From Vreelandella neptunia (GTDB taxonomy: Bacteria; Pseudomonadota; Gammaproteobacteria; Pseudomonadales; Halomonadaceae), in NCBI RefSeq assembly GCF_000712975.1, contig NZ_JHQL01000006.1:1-64000 (forward strand): a stretch of DNA of 64,000 nt, in the 5' to 3' direction. The notes beneath the pieces were generated by a model. That model was not told where the DNA came from, made no database searches, and saw only the letters and a list, made by a program, of their open reading frames with translations. This document shows, piece by piece, positions 9,293 to 21,204 of the stretch; positions within the stretch are counted from its first letter, which is position 1; each line of letters starts with the position of its first letter. Position numbers and translations under genes: made by a program.

Positions 9293-10336
9293 CTAGCGAG
9301 CATCGTTTGTGGAAAGCGATGCCAGCCGTTGGGTGATATCCAGCATACGATTGGCAAAGCCCCATTCATTGTCAAACCAGCACAGCAGCTTAATTAAGCG
9401 TGCTCCTGCGACCCGTGTTTGCGTGGCGTCTAGGATGCCAGAGCGGGGGTCATGATTAAAATCTATCGATGCCATGGGGGCTTCGGTATAGCCCAATACG
9501 CCAGCTAAGCGTTGCTGGCTGGCACTGCGTAGTAATTCGTTAACGTGCTCGGCGTGGGTATCGGTGCGAACCGTCAATGCTACATCCATCGCTGATACAT
9601 TAATGGTAGGTACGCGCACGTGTAGGCATTCAAAGCGCCCTGCTAAGCTAGGCATCAAACGGCTTATACCAACAGCCAATCCTGTATCTACAGGGACAAT
9701 TGATTGCATCGCCGAGCGTGTTAGACGCAGGTCTGTTTGATGGTAGGCATCAATGACCGGCTGATCGTTCATCGCTGAGTGGATGGTGGTGGTAACACCA
9801 TGCTCAAGCCCTAAGGCTTCGTCTAGTACTGTCAGTAACGGCACCAGGCAGTTAGTGGTGCAGGAGGCTGCGGAAAGAATACGCTGGGAGAGCGCTAATT
9901 CATGCTCGTTGATGCCCCAGACAATGGTTGCATCCACATCGCTTTCTGCAGGTTGGGAAAACAGCATCCGCTTAGCCCCTGCTGTTAAGTGCTGCTCAGC
10001 CGTTGCTCGGTCTTTAAAACTGCCAGAGCACTCCAACACTAGGTCAACGCCCAACGCTGCCCAGGGCAGCGCTTGCGGGTCGCGCTCACAAAGCACCTGG
10101 ATCCGCTGGCCATTAATCAGCAGCACTTCGCCATCATGATCCACCTCGCCCGGAAAACGACCATGGGTAGTGTCGTAGCGGGTAAGATAGGTGATGGTCG
10201 CAAGGTCAGAAAGCTCGTTGATAGCGACCACTTCAAGCTCAGGGAGGTTGCGTTCAACCAGGGCTCTTAGCACGCACTGACCAATGCGCCCGTAACCATT
10301 AATGGCAATACGATACTTTGAGGTTGCGTTAGCCAT
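9293..10336 (-). CDS. epd: D-erythrose-4-phosphate dehydrogenase (GAPDH superfamily)
   Basis: Oxidises erythrose-4-phosphate to 4-phosphoerythronate, the first committed step of DXP-dependent pyridoxal phosphate synthesis. 347 residues: an N-terminal Rossmann motif AINGYGRIGQ, the catalytic Cys in SAASCTTNCLVP, HSAMNDQPVIDAYH, and a C-terminal WFDNEWGFANRMLD. The HSAMNDQ segment, the LSDLATITYLTRYDTTHGRF region and the epd-pgk order point to Epd rather than true GAPDH; some residual GAPDH activity is possible. ATG 10336 starts the protein. Transketolase (further upstream on the same strand) produces its substrate. Confidence 0.85.
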   Translation of the reverse strand: MANATSKYRIAINGYGRIGQCVLRALVERNLPELEVVAINELSDLATITYLTRYDTTHGRFPGEVDHDGEVLLINGQRIQVLCERDPQALPWAALGVDLVLECSGSFKDRATAEQHLTAGAKRMLFSQPAESDVDATIVWGINEHELALSQRILSAASCTTNCLVPLLTVLDEALGLEHGVTTTIHSAMNDQPVIDAYHQTDLRLTRSAMQSIVPVDTGLAVGISRLMPSLAGRFECLHVRVPTINVSAMDVALTVRTDTHAEHVNELLRSASQQRLAGVLGYTEAPMASIDFNHDPRSGILDATQTRVAGARLIKLLCWFDNEWGFANRMLDITQRLASLSTNDAR

Positions 10337-10381
10337 GTCGCGAAGCGGCTCTTAAGAAAATATGCGCGATGATAGCGTATT

Positions 10382-11101
10382 TCAGCTGGCGATGCTTATC
10401 AGCTGCCAGGCGAGTGGCAGTAGTAGCGCGGTAAAAATGCCCGTTAAGCTCATGCCCAGCGAGGCAAAAGCGCCCGCCGTCGGGCTTAGTTCAAAGGCAC
10501 GCACAGTGCCAATAGCATGGCCATTAAGCCCCAGTGCGAAACCGATAATGCGCTCATCGTCTATTTTTAATAGCCGAGCCGAAATGCTAACGAAGGGGAT
10601 GGTGATCACGCCAGTCACCAGCAAGGCGCCCATTAGCAGCGCCACGCTGCCACCTAGCTGTTCGGTAATGCCGATAGCGATGGGCGCGGTGACTGACTTA
10701 GCGGCAAGTGACGCCAAAATGGAAGGGCTGGCACCGAGCAACCACGCTATCGCCAAGGCATAGCAAGCGGCAAGCGACGCCGCTATCGGTAGGCAAAGCG
10801 TCAGCGGTCGCCATAGTTCGCGGATGCGCGGCAACTGTTGGTAAAGTGGCATACCTAAGGCAACCGTGGCCGGTCCCAATAAGATGGTTAGCCAAGCAGC
10901 GCCCTGTTGGTAAGTGTCGTAGGGTAAACCCAGCGCGGCTAGCGCGCCTGCCAGCAGCAGTGCGGCAATTAATATTGCCGGTAACCAGGAGGGATTGCGC
11001 AGACGTTTAAACAGCGCGCTGCCGAGCAAGTATGCCGCCAGTGTTAAGGCAACGGCAAAGAGCGGCGTTATGGTTAAAGTAGACAGCAAATTAGTGAGCA
11101 T
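10382..11101 (-). CDS. LrgB/CidB-family membrane protein
   Basis: 239 residues, almost wholly hydrophobic with about six or seven membrane spans. The conserved LrgB family core is seen in GPATVALGMPLYQQ, SILASLAAKSVTAPIAIGI and GLNGHAIGTVRAFE. The family is linked to holin-like control of murein hydrolases and, in other bacteria, to export of pyruvate or other overflow metabolites. ATG 11101 is preferred; it overlaps the end of the lrgA-like gene by 11 nt. Its place inside a central carbon block agrees with the metabolite-export idea, which is an inference. Confidence 0.8.
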   Translation of the reverse strand: MLTNLLSTLTITPLFAVALTLAAYLLGSALFKRLRNPSWLPAILIAALLLAGALAALGLPYDTYQQGAAWLTILLGPATVALGMPLYQQLPRIRELWRPLTLCLPIAASLAACYALAIAWLLGASPSILASLAAKSVTAPIAIGITEQLGGSVALLMGALLVTGVITIPFVSISARLLKIDDERIIGFALGLNGHAIGTVRAFELSPTAGAFASLGMSLTGIFTALLLPLAWQLISIAS

Positions 11102-11444
11102 GGGAGCGTCCAATTAACCGCTTTAACACCCACAGCGTGGTGATAACACTTAGCAGTGTGCCCAATAGTAAGGCAAACAAAATAGCGAACCACTGGCCTG
11201 CCAACTCATCCAGAATAAAAAACACACCGACAACGCCGGGCATAATCAGCATGGCGAGAAGCGCAATAAGCGGTTGGGCAGCAGCGGCTAAACTTGAAGG
11301 CACACGTCCAAGAACGGTAAGGGTGGCGCATAGCAACAGCATACCAACCACCCCTGAAGAAAAAGGTAGGCCGGAGAAGTGGACCACCACTTCTCCGATT
11401 AACCAGTAGCTAATTAGCCATAGCAGACCATTTAGCGCGGGCAT
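11091..11444 (-). CDS. LrgA/CidA-family holin-like membrane protein
   Basis: 117 residues with four predicted membrane helices. The family core is VVVHFSGLPFSSGVVGMLLL followed by LIMPGVVGVF. It pairs with the overlapping LrgB-like gene downstream, the standard two-gene arrangement of this family. The start at ATG 11444 lacks an obvious ribosome site, so it may be coupled to tkt upstream, whose stop lies on its far side only 34 bp away. No LytR-type regulator (the usual lrgAB partner) is present here. Confidence 0.8.
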   Translation of the reverse strand: MPALNGLLWLISYWLIGEVVVHFSGLPFSSGVVGMLLLCATLTVLGRVPSSLAAAAQPLIALLAMLIMPGVVGVFFILDELAGQWFAILFALLLGTLLSVITTLWVLKRLIGRSHAH

Positions 11445-11477
11445 GGCAAAGCCCGCACTAGATCAGTCTGCGTGGCG

Positions 11478-13469
11478 TTAGCCCAACAGCTCATTAGCCT
11501 GTTTAACAATATTTTCAACCGTAAAGCCGAAATGTTTAAACAGCTCGCCAGCCGGTGCCGATTCGCCATAGGTGGTCATGCCGATAACACGACCATCTAA
11601 ACCAACGTACTTATACCAGTAGTCGGCGTGACCCGCTTCGATTGCAATCCGTTTGGTGACTGCCTTAGGCAGTACACTTTCACGGTATTCCGCATCCTGG
11701 CCGTTAAAGCGGTAGGTTGACGGCATGGAAACCACGCGCACCGCTTTACCCTGCTGTTCCAGTTCTGCTGCTGCGTCCATGGCAAGTGATACTTCAGAGC
11801 CAGTGGCAATCAAGATCAGCTCGGGCGTGCCGTCGCTGTCTTTCAAAACGTAACCGCCGCACTGAATAGCAGCTAACTGCGCCTTGGTGCGTTGCTGGTG
11901 AGGCAGGTTCTGGCGCGAGAGCACCAACGCGGTGGGGCCAGAGTGGCGTTTCACTGCGGCATCCCAGGAAGCCGCAGTTTCAACGGCGTCACAGGGGCGC
12001 CATGTGTTCAGGTTAGGCGTTGTCCGCAGGCTGGTCAGCTGCTCAATCGGCTGGTGGGTGGGACCATCTTCGCCCAGGCCAATAGAGTCATGGGTAAATA
12101 CGTAAATGGCTTGCTGGCCCATCAGTGCTGCCATACGCACGGCGTTACGCATGTATTCCATGAAAATCAGGAAAGTCGCGCCATAAGGAACGAAACCACC
12201 GTGAAGGGCGATACCATTCATCACCGCGCCCATGCCAAACTCACGTACCCCGTAGTGCAGGTAGTTGCCGCTAGCGTCTTCCGGAGTAATTGCTTTGGCG
12301 CCCTTCCAGAAGGTCAAGTTAGACGGCGCAAGATCAGCGCTACCGCCGAGCAGCTCGGGCATTTGCGGGCCGATAACATTTAACGCTTCAAAAGAGGCCT
12401 TGCGCGAGGCAATGCTTTCACCTTTCTCTTGAGCCTGCTCAATAAGAGCGGCGGTAGAAAGTTCTGCCGGTAGCTGCGCCTTCATGCGGCGTTCAAACTC
12501 TTTAGCTTCGCCTGGGTATGCTTCGGCATAACGGGCGAAGCGGGTATCCCACTCTTGCTGGCGGGTTTTGCCAGCGTTACGGGCATCCCAAGCAGAATAA
12601 ATGGGCTCAGGGATATGGAACGGTGCGTGTTCCCAGCCGAGTTGCTTACGGGCGAGGGCAACTTCGTCGTCACCTAATGGTGCGCCGTGAGCCTCTTCTT
12701 TACCTTGTTTATTTGGTGCGCCAAAGCCAATGATAGTTTTGCAGATAATTAGGCTAGGTTTATCGCTGTGGCTCTTAGCTAATTCAATGGCCGCTTTGAT
12801 CTCTTCCGGTTTATGGCCGTCGACGTTCGGCACCACGTGCCAGCCGTACGCTTCAAAGCGCTTGGCGGTGTCGTCGGTGAACCAGCCTTCAACCTCACCA
12901 TCAATAGAGATGCCGTTGTCGTCATACAGGGCAATCAGCTTGCCAAGCTGCTGTGTACCCGCCAGCGACGCGGCTTCATGGGAAATGCCTTCCATCAAGC
13001 AGCCGTCACCCAGGAAGCACCAAGTGTGATGATCAACAATGGTGTGGCCAGGGCGGTTAAACTGCGCAGCTAGCGTTTTTTCAGCAATCGCAAAACCAAC
13101 GGCGTTAGCAAAACCTTGGCCCAGTGGACCGGTAGTCGTTTCAATGCCAGGGGCGTAGCCAAATTCCGGATGACCAGCGGTGGGCGAGTGCAGCTGACGG
13201 AAGTTTTGCAGCTGTTCCAGGCTTAATTCATAGCCGCTTAGGTGCAGCAGAGAATAAAGCAGCATTGAACCGTGGCCATTAGACAACACGAACCGGTCGC
13301 GATCGGCCCACTTAGGGTCTTCGGGGTTGTGCTTGAGGTAGTCATTCCACAGCACCTCGGCAATATCAGCCATGCCCATGGGCGCGCCAGGGTGGCCAGA
13401 TTTGGCCTTCTGAACAGCATCCATGGAAAGGGCGCGAATGGCATTGGCCAGCTCAAAACGGGACGGCAT
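11478..13469 (-). CDS. tkt: Transketolase
   Basis: A thiamine-diphosphate enzyme moving two-carbon units between sugar phosphates in the pentose phosphate pathway. 663 residues, the standard length. Seen: N-terminal [25 protein letters not shown], the ThDP/Mg motif [18 protein letters not shown] ending in [10 protein letters not shown], the catalytic-site segment [16 protein letters not shown], and [22 protein letters not shown] 13469 follows GAGGAG. It is divergent from metK, with a 243-bp intergenic region, and is the first gene of the tkt-lrgAB-epd-pgk-fba block, though lrgAB breaks the order usual in pseudomonads. Confidence 0.96.
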   Translation of the reverse strand: MPSRFELANAIRALSMDAVQKAKSGHPGAPMGMADIAEVLWNDYLKHNPEDPKWADRDRFVLSNGHGSMLLYSLLHLSGYELSLEQLQNFRQLHSPTAGHPEFGYAPGIETTTGPLGQGFANAVGFAIAEKTLAAQFNRPGHTIVDHHTWCFLGDGCLMEGISHEAASLAGTQQLGKLIALYDDNGISIDGEVEGWFTDDTAKRFEAYGWHVVPNVDGHKPEEIKAAIELAKSHSDKPSLIICKTIIGFGAPNKQGKEEAHGAPLGDDEVALARKQLGWEHAPFHIPEPIYSAWDARNAGKTRQQEWDTRFARYAEAYPGEAKEFERRMKAQLPAELSTAALIEQAQEKGESIASRKASFEALNVIGPQMPELLGGSADLAPSNLTFWKGAKAITPEDASGNYLHYGVREFGMGAVMNGIALHGGFVPYGATFLIFMEYMRNAVRMAALMGQQAIYVFTHDSIGLGEDGPTHQPIEQLTSLRTTPNLNTWRPCDAVETAASWDAAVKRHSGPTALVLSRQNLPHQQRTKAQLAAIQCGGYVLKDSDGTPELILIATGSEVSLAMDAAAELEQQGKAVRVVSMPSTYRFNGQDAEYRESVLPKAVTKRIAIEAGHADYWYKYVGLDGRVIGMTTYGESAPAGELFKHFGFTVENIVKQANELLG

Positions 13470-13638
13470 GGGGGTGCTCCTCGCCTGAAAACGGAAATAA
13501 TAAAGATGCTATTGTCGCTGACTTCCCCGGCGGCGGCAAATTCTGGGGTCACGTTCTGGGAAGAATCCCCAACAGCGTGTAGACTCTGCCTCCCGAAGTG
13601 GTCGCCAAAACAAGTAGCACCGCTTCTTTATATGGGCA

Positions 13639-13699
13639 GGGAACCTCCTGCCGTGATTTCCTGCTGATGCTGCGGTCACTATGCAGCCGTCATACAGAG
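13639..13699 (+). promoter_or_regulatory. Candidate structured metK 5' leader
   Basis: Two adjacent potential hairpins sit just upstream of the metK start: GGCAGG-GAACCT-CCTGCC at about 13636-13653, and GCTGC...GCAGC around 13669-13690. A GTGA...TCAC pairing would compete with the second. It does not match the SAM or SAH riboswitch classes I know. Weak evidence only. Confidence 0.3.
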
Positions 13700-13712
13700 G
13701 GTCGAGTGCGCG

Positions 13713-14933
13713 ATGAGCGAATATTCCCTGTTTACCTCCGAGTCTGTCTCGGAAGGCCATCCCGATAAGATTGCCGACCAGATTTCCGACGCGGTTCTAG
13801 ATGCCATTATCGCCCGAGATAAACAGGCCCGCGTTGCCTGTGAAACCATGGTGAAAACGGGCGTTGCCATTATTGCCGGTGAGATCACCACCTCTGCGTG
13901 GGTTGACCTGGAAGCGCTGGTGCGTGATGTGATCACCGATATTGGTTACACCTCGTCTCACGTCGGCTTTGATGGCGCAACCTGTGGGGTAATCAACCTG
14001 ATCGGCAAGCAGAGCGTTGATATCGCTCAGGGCGTTGACCGTACCAAGCCCGAAGACCAGGGCGCTGGCGACCAGGGGTTGATGTTTGGCTACGCAACCA
14101 ACGAAACCGACTCGTTCATGCCCGCGCCGATTCACTACTCGCACCGTTTGGTTGAGCGTCAGGCCGAGCTGCGCAAAAACAGTCTGTTGCCGTGGCTGCG
14201 CCCGGACGCCAAGAGCCAGGTTACCTTCCGGTATAATGCCGAAGGTCAGCCATGTGGCGTAGATGCCGTCGTGCTGTCTACCCAGCATGACCCAGAAATC
14301 GCTCAAGATGATCTGCGTAAAATGGTCAAGCGGGAGATCGTCGAGCAGGTGATTCCCGCTGAATGGCTTGATGAAAATACCCAGTACCACATTAACCCAA
14401 CCGGTAAATTTGTTATTGGTGGCCCGGTGGGCGATTGTGGCCTAACAGGGCGTAAAATTATCGTCGATACCTACGGCGGTATGGCGCGTCATGGTGGCGG
14501 TGCTTTCTCGGGCAAAGACCCCTCTAAGGTTGACCGCAGCGCCGCTTACGCTGGCCGGTACGTGGCTAAAAACGTGGTGGCTTCAGGGCTTGCCGACAAG
14601 TGTGAAATTCAGGTTTCTTACGCCATCGGTGTTGCCGAGCCGACGTCGGTATCCATCGATACCTTTGGCACCGGTAAAATCGACGATACGAAAATCGTTG
14701 ATTTAGTGCGCCAGCATTTTGATCTGCGTCCTTACGCGATTACCAAAATGCTCGACTTGTTACATCCTATGTACCGCCTTACGGCTGCCTATGGTCACTT
14801 CGGTCGTGCGCCATTTGAGCACAGCTACCACTGGACAGACGACAAAGGTCAAGTGCATACCGAAACCTTTACCGCCTTCCCATGGGAAAAAACCGACAAA
14901 GCCGACGCCCTGCGCCAGGCTGCTGGCCTATAA
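13713..14933 (+). CDS. metK: S-adenosylmethionine synthetase
   Basis: Makes S-adenosylmethionine from methionine and ATP in the cytosol. 406 residues. Seen: [21 protein letters not shown] at the N terminus (ATP and metal binding), the signature [31 protein letters not shown], and the P-loop-like [19 protein letters not shown]. It supplies SAM for the methylases in this window; metF nearby supplies the methyl group for methionine. The start ATG 13713 follows GAGGGTCGAG. A strong intrinsic terminator follows. Confidence 0.97.
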   Translation: MSEYSLFTSESVSEGHPDKIADQISDAVLDAIIARDKQARVACETMVKTGVAIIAGEITTSAWVDLEALVRDVITDIGYTSSHVGFDGATCGVINLIGKQSVDIAQGVDRTKPEDQGAGDQGLMFGYATNETDSFMPAPIHYSHRLVERQAELRKNSLLPWLRPDAKSQVTFRYNAEGQPCGVDAVVLSTQHDPEIAQDDLRKMVKREIVEQVIPAEWLDENTQYHINPTGKFVIGGPVGDCGLTGRKIIVDTYGGMARHGGGAFSGKDPSKVDRSAAYAGRYVAKNVVASGLADKCEIQVSYAIGVAEPTSVSIDTFGTGKIDDTKIVDLVRQHFDLRPYAITKMLDLLHPMYRLTAAYGHFGRAPFEHSYHWTDDKGQVHTETFTAFPWEKTDKADALRQAAGL

Positions 14934-14970
14934 AAAGATATCTGACTGCCTTATATGCAGTTAAGACCGT

Positions 14971-15003
14971 GCCCCTTGGCCAATGCCAAGGGGCTTTTTT
15001 TTA
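14971..15003 (+). terminator. metK terminator
   Basis: A perfect 10-bp stem GCCCCTTGGC / GCCAAGGGGC, 4-nt loop CAAT, followed by eight T. Confidence 0.92.
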
Positions 15004-15075
15004 CGTTGAATGTTTATTTTCAGTCATGCGCTAAGGTCACTCTTCTCATCTGGCGTCTTGTTTAGTCGCCGCTAG

Positions 15076-16860
<1,785 letters not shown>

Positions 16861-16865
16861 CTTAA

Positions 16866-17807
16866 TTAGAAGCTTCCAAGCCCGGTAAGGCGCAGCATGA
16901 CGTGCAGATAGAAAGGAATTAGCAGAGGCGCTAGTAGCGTGGTGGTAAGCACCGCCAGTGCTCCTTTCTGGGGCTGAATGCCCAGCTCCATCGCCACGAC
17001 CACCACGTTAGAGGCCATAGGCACCACGCCTAGCAGTAGCAATGCCATACCGAGTTCTGGCGTAAGCGTCCCTAGGGATTGAAGTAATAGAACGGCGATT
17101 AGCATCACTAACGGCCAAAGTAGATACCGTAAGCCCACGCAGGTGGCAACAAAGCGGGAGTCCCAGGCAGCTAGCGTTACTTGGCTAAGCGTCATGCCAA
17201 TAATCATCATGCCTAGCAGGGTGTAAGTGGCGGGGAAAACCTCAAGCGAGTTCATCAGGGCGCTGGGAAGGGTCACGTCGAGTGCGCTCAGTAGCAGTGC
17301 AGACAAAAACGCATAAATCAGTGGCAGTCGAGAAATTTTGATTAGACTTTGGCGCACGGAAAAGTGGCCGCGGGCACTCAAGTAAAATCCCACCGTAAAC
17401 TCGTAGAGATTAATTCCCAGCATGCAGAACAGATACAGCGTGACACCCTCTGGTGGCAGTAAAATCAGCGCCACGGGCAGACCAAAGTAACCGGTGTTGC
17501 CTGTTCCAGAGGAGAACGCTAACAGCGCCCCTTCCTGAGGCCCAAAGCGGTGTTGGGTAAACCAGCGGACAGCCAGCGCCATAGCACTCACTAGGATGAA
17601 CAGCGCCAGCGTTAACAGCAGATAACCCGCCGTGGGGCCACCGTTCATCAATGCGCGGAAAATGGTTAGCGGTGCAATCAAGTACACTAGTAGCGTGGCG
17701 ATGGGACGCGGGTCGATCGTTAAACGTCGTGCAGCGATCCACCCCAACCCTACAAACCCTAATAACATTACTAGTGGCCCCATTAAGGCGCTTGGTGCTA
17801 AATCCAT
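16866..17807 (-). CDS. AEC-family (auxin efflux carrier-like) membrane transporter
   Basis: 313 residues with about ten membrane helices arranged in two similar halves. Family features: GPLVMLLGFVGLGWIAARR and LIAPLTIFRALM near the N terminus, GTGNTGYFGLPVAL in the middle, and MASNVVVVAMELG near the C terminus. Bacterial members move carboxylates such as malate or malonate, but specificity cannot be assigned. ATG 17807 follows AGGA. It converges with ligB (5 bp between stops) and is divergent from metF. Confidence 0.8.
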   Translation of the reverse strand: MDLAPSALMGPLVMLLGFVGLGWIAARRLTIDPRPIATLLVYLIAPLTIFRALMNGGPTAGYLLLTLALFILVSAMALAVRWFTQHRFGPQEGALLAFSSGTGNTGYFGLPVALILLPPEGVTLYLFCMLGINLYEFTVGFYLSARGHFSVRQSLIKISRLPLIYAFLSALLLSALDVTLPSALMNSLEVFPATYTLLGMMIIGMTLSQVTLAAWDSRFVATCVGLRYLLWPLVMLIAVLLLQSLGTLTPELGMALLLLGVVPMASNVVVVAMELGIQPQKGALAVLTTTLLAPLLIPFYLHVMLRLTGLGSF

Positions 17808-18004
17808 TTCTGAATCCTAATCGTTAGATGATGGCGCTGTTATTTAAATAGCCCAGTAGTTGCCTAAGTAACCCAGTAGTTTTGTAAATAGCTAACATGA
17901 GCCGAATTAAAGGCCGATCGTGAAATCTTTCATTAGCTCCAACACGGTAGAAAGAGGAGAATAACTTAAATTATCACGATGTTAACGCTTTGCGAGGAAG
18001 TCCC

Positions 18005-18847
18005 ATGAGCAGTCAAGAGCACCCGTTAGGTATTAGCTTTGAATTTTTCCCGCCCAATACCGATGCAGGAAAAGAGAAGTTAATACACGTACGCGATGAA
18101 CTGGCCGCTCGAAAGCCGCGCTTTTTCTCGGTCACTTATGGTGCCGGTGGTTCTACCCAAGCGCGTACACGCGATATCGTGCGCACCGTTAGCCAGAGCG
18201 GAATCACTACCGCGCCACACCTTTCCTGCATTGGCAGTGAAAAAGCCCAGCTGCGCGACCTGCTGGCGCAGTACCGTGAAGAGGGCGTAGACAGCTTAGT
18301 GGCGCTACGTGGGGACATGCCATCAGGCATGGCAAGCATCGGCGAACTGCGTTACGCCAATGAGCTCGTTGAGTTTATCCGTACAGAGACAGGCGACCAT
18401 TTTGAAATCGCGGTAGCTGCCTACCCAGAGTCTCATCCACAGGCACCGAGCCTTGATAAGGATATGGAAAACTTTGCTCGTAAGATGAAGGCTGGCGCCA
18501 ATATGGCAATTACTCAGTACTTCTTCACTGCAGATGCTTACTTTCACTTTGTTGAAAAAGCACGGGCGCTCGGTGTGGAGCAGCCGATTATTCCAGGCAT
18601 TATGCCGATTACTAACTACACCAAATTGGCGCGTTTTTCAGACGCTTGCGGCGCAGAAATTCCCCGTTGGATTCGTAAGCAGCTAGAAGCCTATGGTGAT
18701 GACAGCGAAGCTATTGCCGCCTTTGGTACGGAGGTTGTTAGTCGTTTGTGTGAGCGGTTACTTGATGGTGGTGCGCCGGGCTTACACTTTTACACACTCA
18801 ACCAGGCAGCACCGGTGCTAAAAATTGTTGATAACCTGAGAGGCTAG
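18005..18847 (+). CDS. metF: 5,10-methylenetetrahydrofolate reductase
   Basis: A flavin enzyme reducing 5,10-methylene-THF to 5-methyl-THF, the methyl donor for methionine synthase. 280 residues, slightly shorter than E. coli MetF. Seen: SFEFFPPNT (active-site Glu), FFSVTYGAGGST, LVALRGDMP, VAAYPESHPQAP, and KMKAGANMAITQYFF with PGIMPITNY. ATG 18005 is chosen because GAGGAAG lies at 17994-18000; a TTG at 17990 is a spurious extension. It lies near metK but is not in the same operon. Confidence 0.95.
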   Translation: MSSQEHPLGISFEFFPPNTDAGKEKLIHVRDELAARKPRFFSVTYGAGGSTQARTRDIVRTVSQSGITTAPHLSCIGSEKAQLRDLLAQYREEGVDSLVALRGDMPSGMASIGELRYANELVEFIRTETGDHFEIAVAAYPESHPQAPSLDKDMENFARKMKAGANMAITQYFFTADAYFHFVEKARALGVEQPIIPGIMPITNYTKLARFSDACGAEIPRWIRKQLEAYGDDSEAIAAFGTEVVSRLCERLLDGGAPGLHFYTLNQAAPVLKIVDNLRG

Positions 18848-18882
18848 TGTTCTCTTAAAGAAATTGGCCTGGTGAACAAGAA

Positions 18883-18917
18883 GAACGCCCACTCGATAGC
18901 ACTCGAGCGGGCGTTTT
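18883..18917. terminator. metF / TRAP operon terminator
   Basis: An imperfect hairpin (AACGCCC-A-CTCG / CGAG-C-GGGCGTT) followed by TTTTT on the plus strand. It sits between the convergent metF and TRAP permease genes. Confidence 0.75.
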
Positions 18918-18960
18918 TGTTGGGCTTAACTGCTAATGGTTAAGTGAAAAGCGGGCGCCG

Positions 18961-21159
18961 TTACGTGGCACTGGGTGTCGCCTTATTGCCATACTGCTTA
19001 CGCTGCATAATGAACAGCGCTCCGCCAATGGCCAGGCCAGCAATATCACTGTAGATGCCGCCGTAAATCATGAACATAGCGCCAACCAGCATAACCACAC
19101 GCTGCAAGGTGTTTACCGGCCCAAAGAACCATGCTTGCACCATGCCTGAAAGCAAGATGATCCCTAGTGTTGCGGTCACACCGACACGAAGTATCTGCAT
19201 TGCAGAACCTTCCATCAGCATGGCTGGGCTGTAGAAGAACATAAACGGCACGATAAACGCAGCAAGACCAATTTTGAACGAAGCGACCGATGTACCCATG
19301 GGGTTATCCCCAGAAATACCGGCGGCGGCGTAAGAGGCTAACGCCACTGGCGGCGTAATAGCGGATACAACCGCAAAATAGAACACGAAGAAGTGTGCTA
19401 CGAGAGGCTCGATGCCAATATTGATAAGGCCGGGAGCCACTACTGATGCGGCTACCGCGTACGCTGCCGTCGTAGGCATACCCATGCCAAGCAGAATACT
19501 GATCAACATCGCAAAGACCAATGCCAATAATTGGCTAACTCCGGCAAGGCCTAACAGCAGTGAAGAGAAACGCGCGCCAACACCAGTCAGTGAAATGACA
19601 CCAACAATGAGGCCCGCACAAGCACATACGGCGATGATCTGAATCGACATAGTGCCCGCTAGTTGGAGTGCGCGCAAAATAGCCCGGATGCCCATTTTAT
19701 TGGGCGAGATCCAGCTGACAACTGCCGCTGAGGCTGTCGCTAGTGTACCGGCACGAATGACGGAGTAGCCCATAAAGAGAGCGACAATAAGAATGATAAT
19801 AGGCGCAAATAGGTAGACTTGTTTAACCAATTTAGAGAATAGCGGAATTTCATCTTTACGCATGCCGCGCATGCCTTTACGTGCCGCTTCAAAATCCACC
19901 ATAAAGTAGATAGAAGCAAAGTAAAGTATAGCCGGAATGACGGCTGCAATCGCAATTTCTGTATAAGGAATGCCCGTCACTTCCGCCATAATAAAGGCGC
20001 CCGCACCCATAATCGGCGGCATAATCTGCCCACCGGTAGATGCTGCTGCTTCAATAGCGCCAGCGCTACGCGCGGGGTAGCCTACTTTCTTCATTAGGGG
20101 GATGGTTAGCGAGCCAGTCGATACCACGTTACCCGCTGAGGTGCCGTTGATCATTCCCATCAAGCCAGAAGCAAAAATAGATACTTTCGCCGGGCCGCCA
20201 CGGGCACGGCCAGCGGCTGCAAACGCAAAGTTGACGAAGTAATCACCTACTTTAGAAGCCTGTAAAAACGCCGCAAAAATAATAAACAAAATGATATAGG
20301 TGGATGACACCGCTGTTGTTGGGCCAAGAATGCCCGCATCGGTATAGACCTGACTAAAGAAGCGTTGAACAGACAGGCCTGGGTAGCCTAAAAATCCAGG
20401 TAAATACTGACCAGCAAAGACATAAACCAAGAAAACCGCTGAAATAACCACCAATGCTAAACCCGCTACGCGACGAGTAAGCTCTAGAATCAGCAGTGAC
20501 CCCGCAATGGCCGCCCAGGAAATGCCGGGAGGAGCAAACGAAGTGCCTGTCGACATACGCATATTCGTATTAAAGGCCATTAATAAGTAAGCAGCGCTGG
20601 CGATAGCGCAGACCATTAGCACGAGGTCCGCAGGATTAAAGCGGTGGCGCGCCTGTCGATAGAACCAAGAAAGGACAATGGCAATTGCCGTGGTGGCAAT
20701 GAGGGGATAGCCGTAATGCAGTGTCTCAATACTTGGATCGATGCGCATGGCACCGCCATTGAGGGTCTGCTGCATTAAAAATACGTGAACAAGTGAGTAA
20801 AGGGCAGGAGCGAGAAGTGCATAGCTGACCCATTTTAGCCAGGCAGGGGAAGCTTGCTGATCATCTTCAGCAAAGCGGGCACCGGCAAACAATCCGTAAC
20901 CTAAAATTAGCGCACCCGCAATATGCACGATACGAAAAGACCAGGTTTCCATCGGGTACACATTGAGCGAAATCAGGTGGAAGCCTGAATAACCAATCGC
21001 CAGTGCGGCAAATAAAAAGAACTGCCAACCAACAAACAAGCGGCGATTGGATTCGAAAACTTCTTCATCGACACCCTCGGCGATTGACTCAGGTATCGAT
21101 GAAGCAGTTTGGGCATCATCCTTGAGGCCGTTGGGGTCTTGATCGGTATTGTGACTCAT
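18961..21159 (-). CDS. TRAP transporter fused permease (4TM + 12TM, DctQM-type)
   Basis: The membrane subunit of a tripartite ATP-independent periplasmic transporter, driven by a sodium or proton gradient. 732 residues with about 16-18 hydrophobic segments: an N-terminal acidic cytosolic tail of about 40 residues, a 4-helix small-subunit-like part, then the large DctM part with GLMGMINGTSAGNVVSTGSLTIPLMKK and AAASTGGQIMPPIMGAGAFIMAE. The fused form is typical of TAXI-type systems, and the TAXI binding protein lies directly upstream. The start at ATG 21159 follows GAGGGTGACC. The substrate is unknown; the control region suggests a carboxylate. Confidence 0.9.
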   Translation of the reverse strand: MSHNTDQDPNGLKDDAQTASSIPESIAEGVDEEVFESNRRLFVGWQFFLFAALAIGYSGFHLISLNVYPMETWSFRIVHIAGALILGYGLFAGARFAEDDQQASPAWLKWVSYALLAPALYSLVHVFLMQQTLNGGAMRIDPSIETLHYGYPLIATTAIAIVLSWFYRQARHRFNPADLVLMVCAIASAAYLLMAFNTNMRMSTGTSFAPPGISWAAIAGSLLILELTRRVAGLALVVISAVFLVYVFAGQYLPGFLGYPGLSVQRFFSQVYTDAGILGPTTAVSSTYIILFIIFAAFLQASKVGDYFVNFAFAAAGRARGGPAKVSIFASGLMGMINGTSAGNVVSTGSLTIPLMKKVGYPARSAGAIEAAASTGGQIMPPIMGAGAFIMAEVTGIPYTEIAIAAVIPAILYFASIYFMVDFEAARKGMRGMRKDEIPLFSKLVKQVYLFAPIIILIVALFMGYSVIRAGTLATASAAVVSWISPNKMGIRAILRALQLAGTMSIQIIAVCACAGLIVGVISLTGVGARFSSLLLGLAGVSQLLALVFAMLISILLGMGMPTTAAYAVAASVVAPGLINIGIEPLVAHFFVFYFAVVSAITPPVALASYAAAGISGDNPMGTSVASFKIGLAAFIVPFMFFYSPAMLMEGSAMQILRVGVTATLGIILLSGMVQAWFFGPVNTLQRVVMLVGAMFMIYGGIYSDIAGLAIGGALFIMQRKQYGNKATPSAT

Positions 21160-21204
21160 TAGAGGTCACCCTCACAGCAAAAGCAGAAAAGAGGCGGTAG
21201 CGAA

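Noticed and set aside
9293..10336. Glyceraldehyde-3-phosphate dehydrogenase
   Set aside because: HSAMNDQPVIDAYH and the gene order fit Epd better; GAPDH side activity not excluded.
13636..13712. SAM-I, SAM-II or SAH riboswitch before metK
   Set aside because: Conserved cores of these classes are not found; only simple hairpins are seen.
13797..14390. 197-codon antisense frame in metK
   Set aside because: Entirely within metK on the opposite strand; only explained by codon bias of metK.
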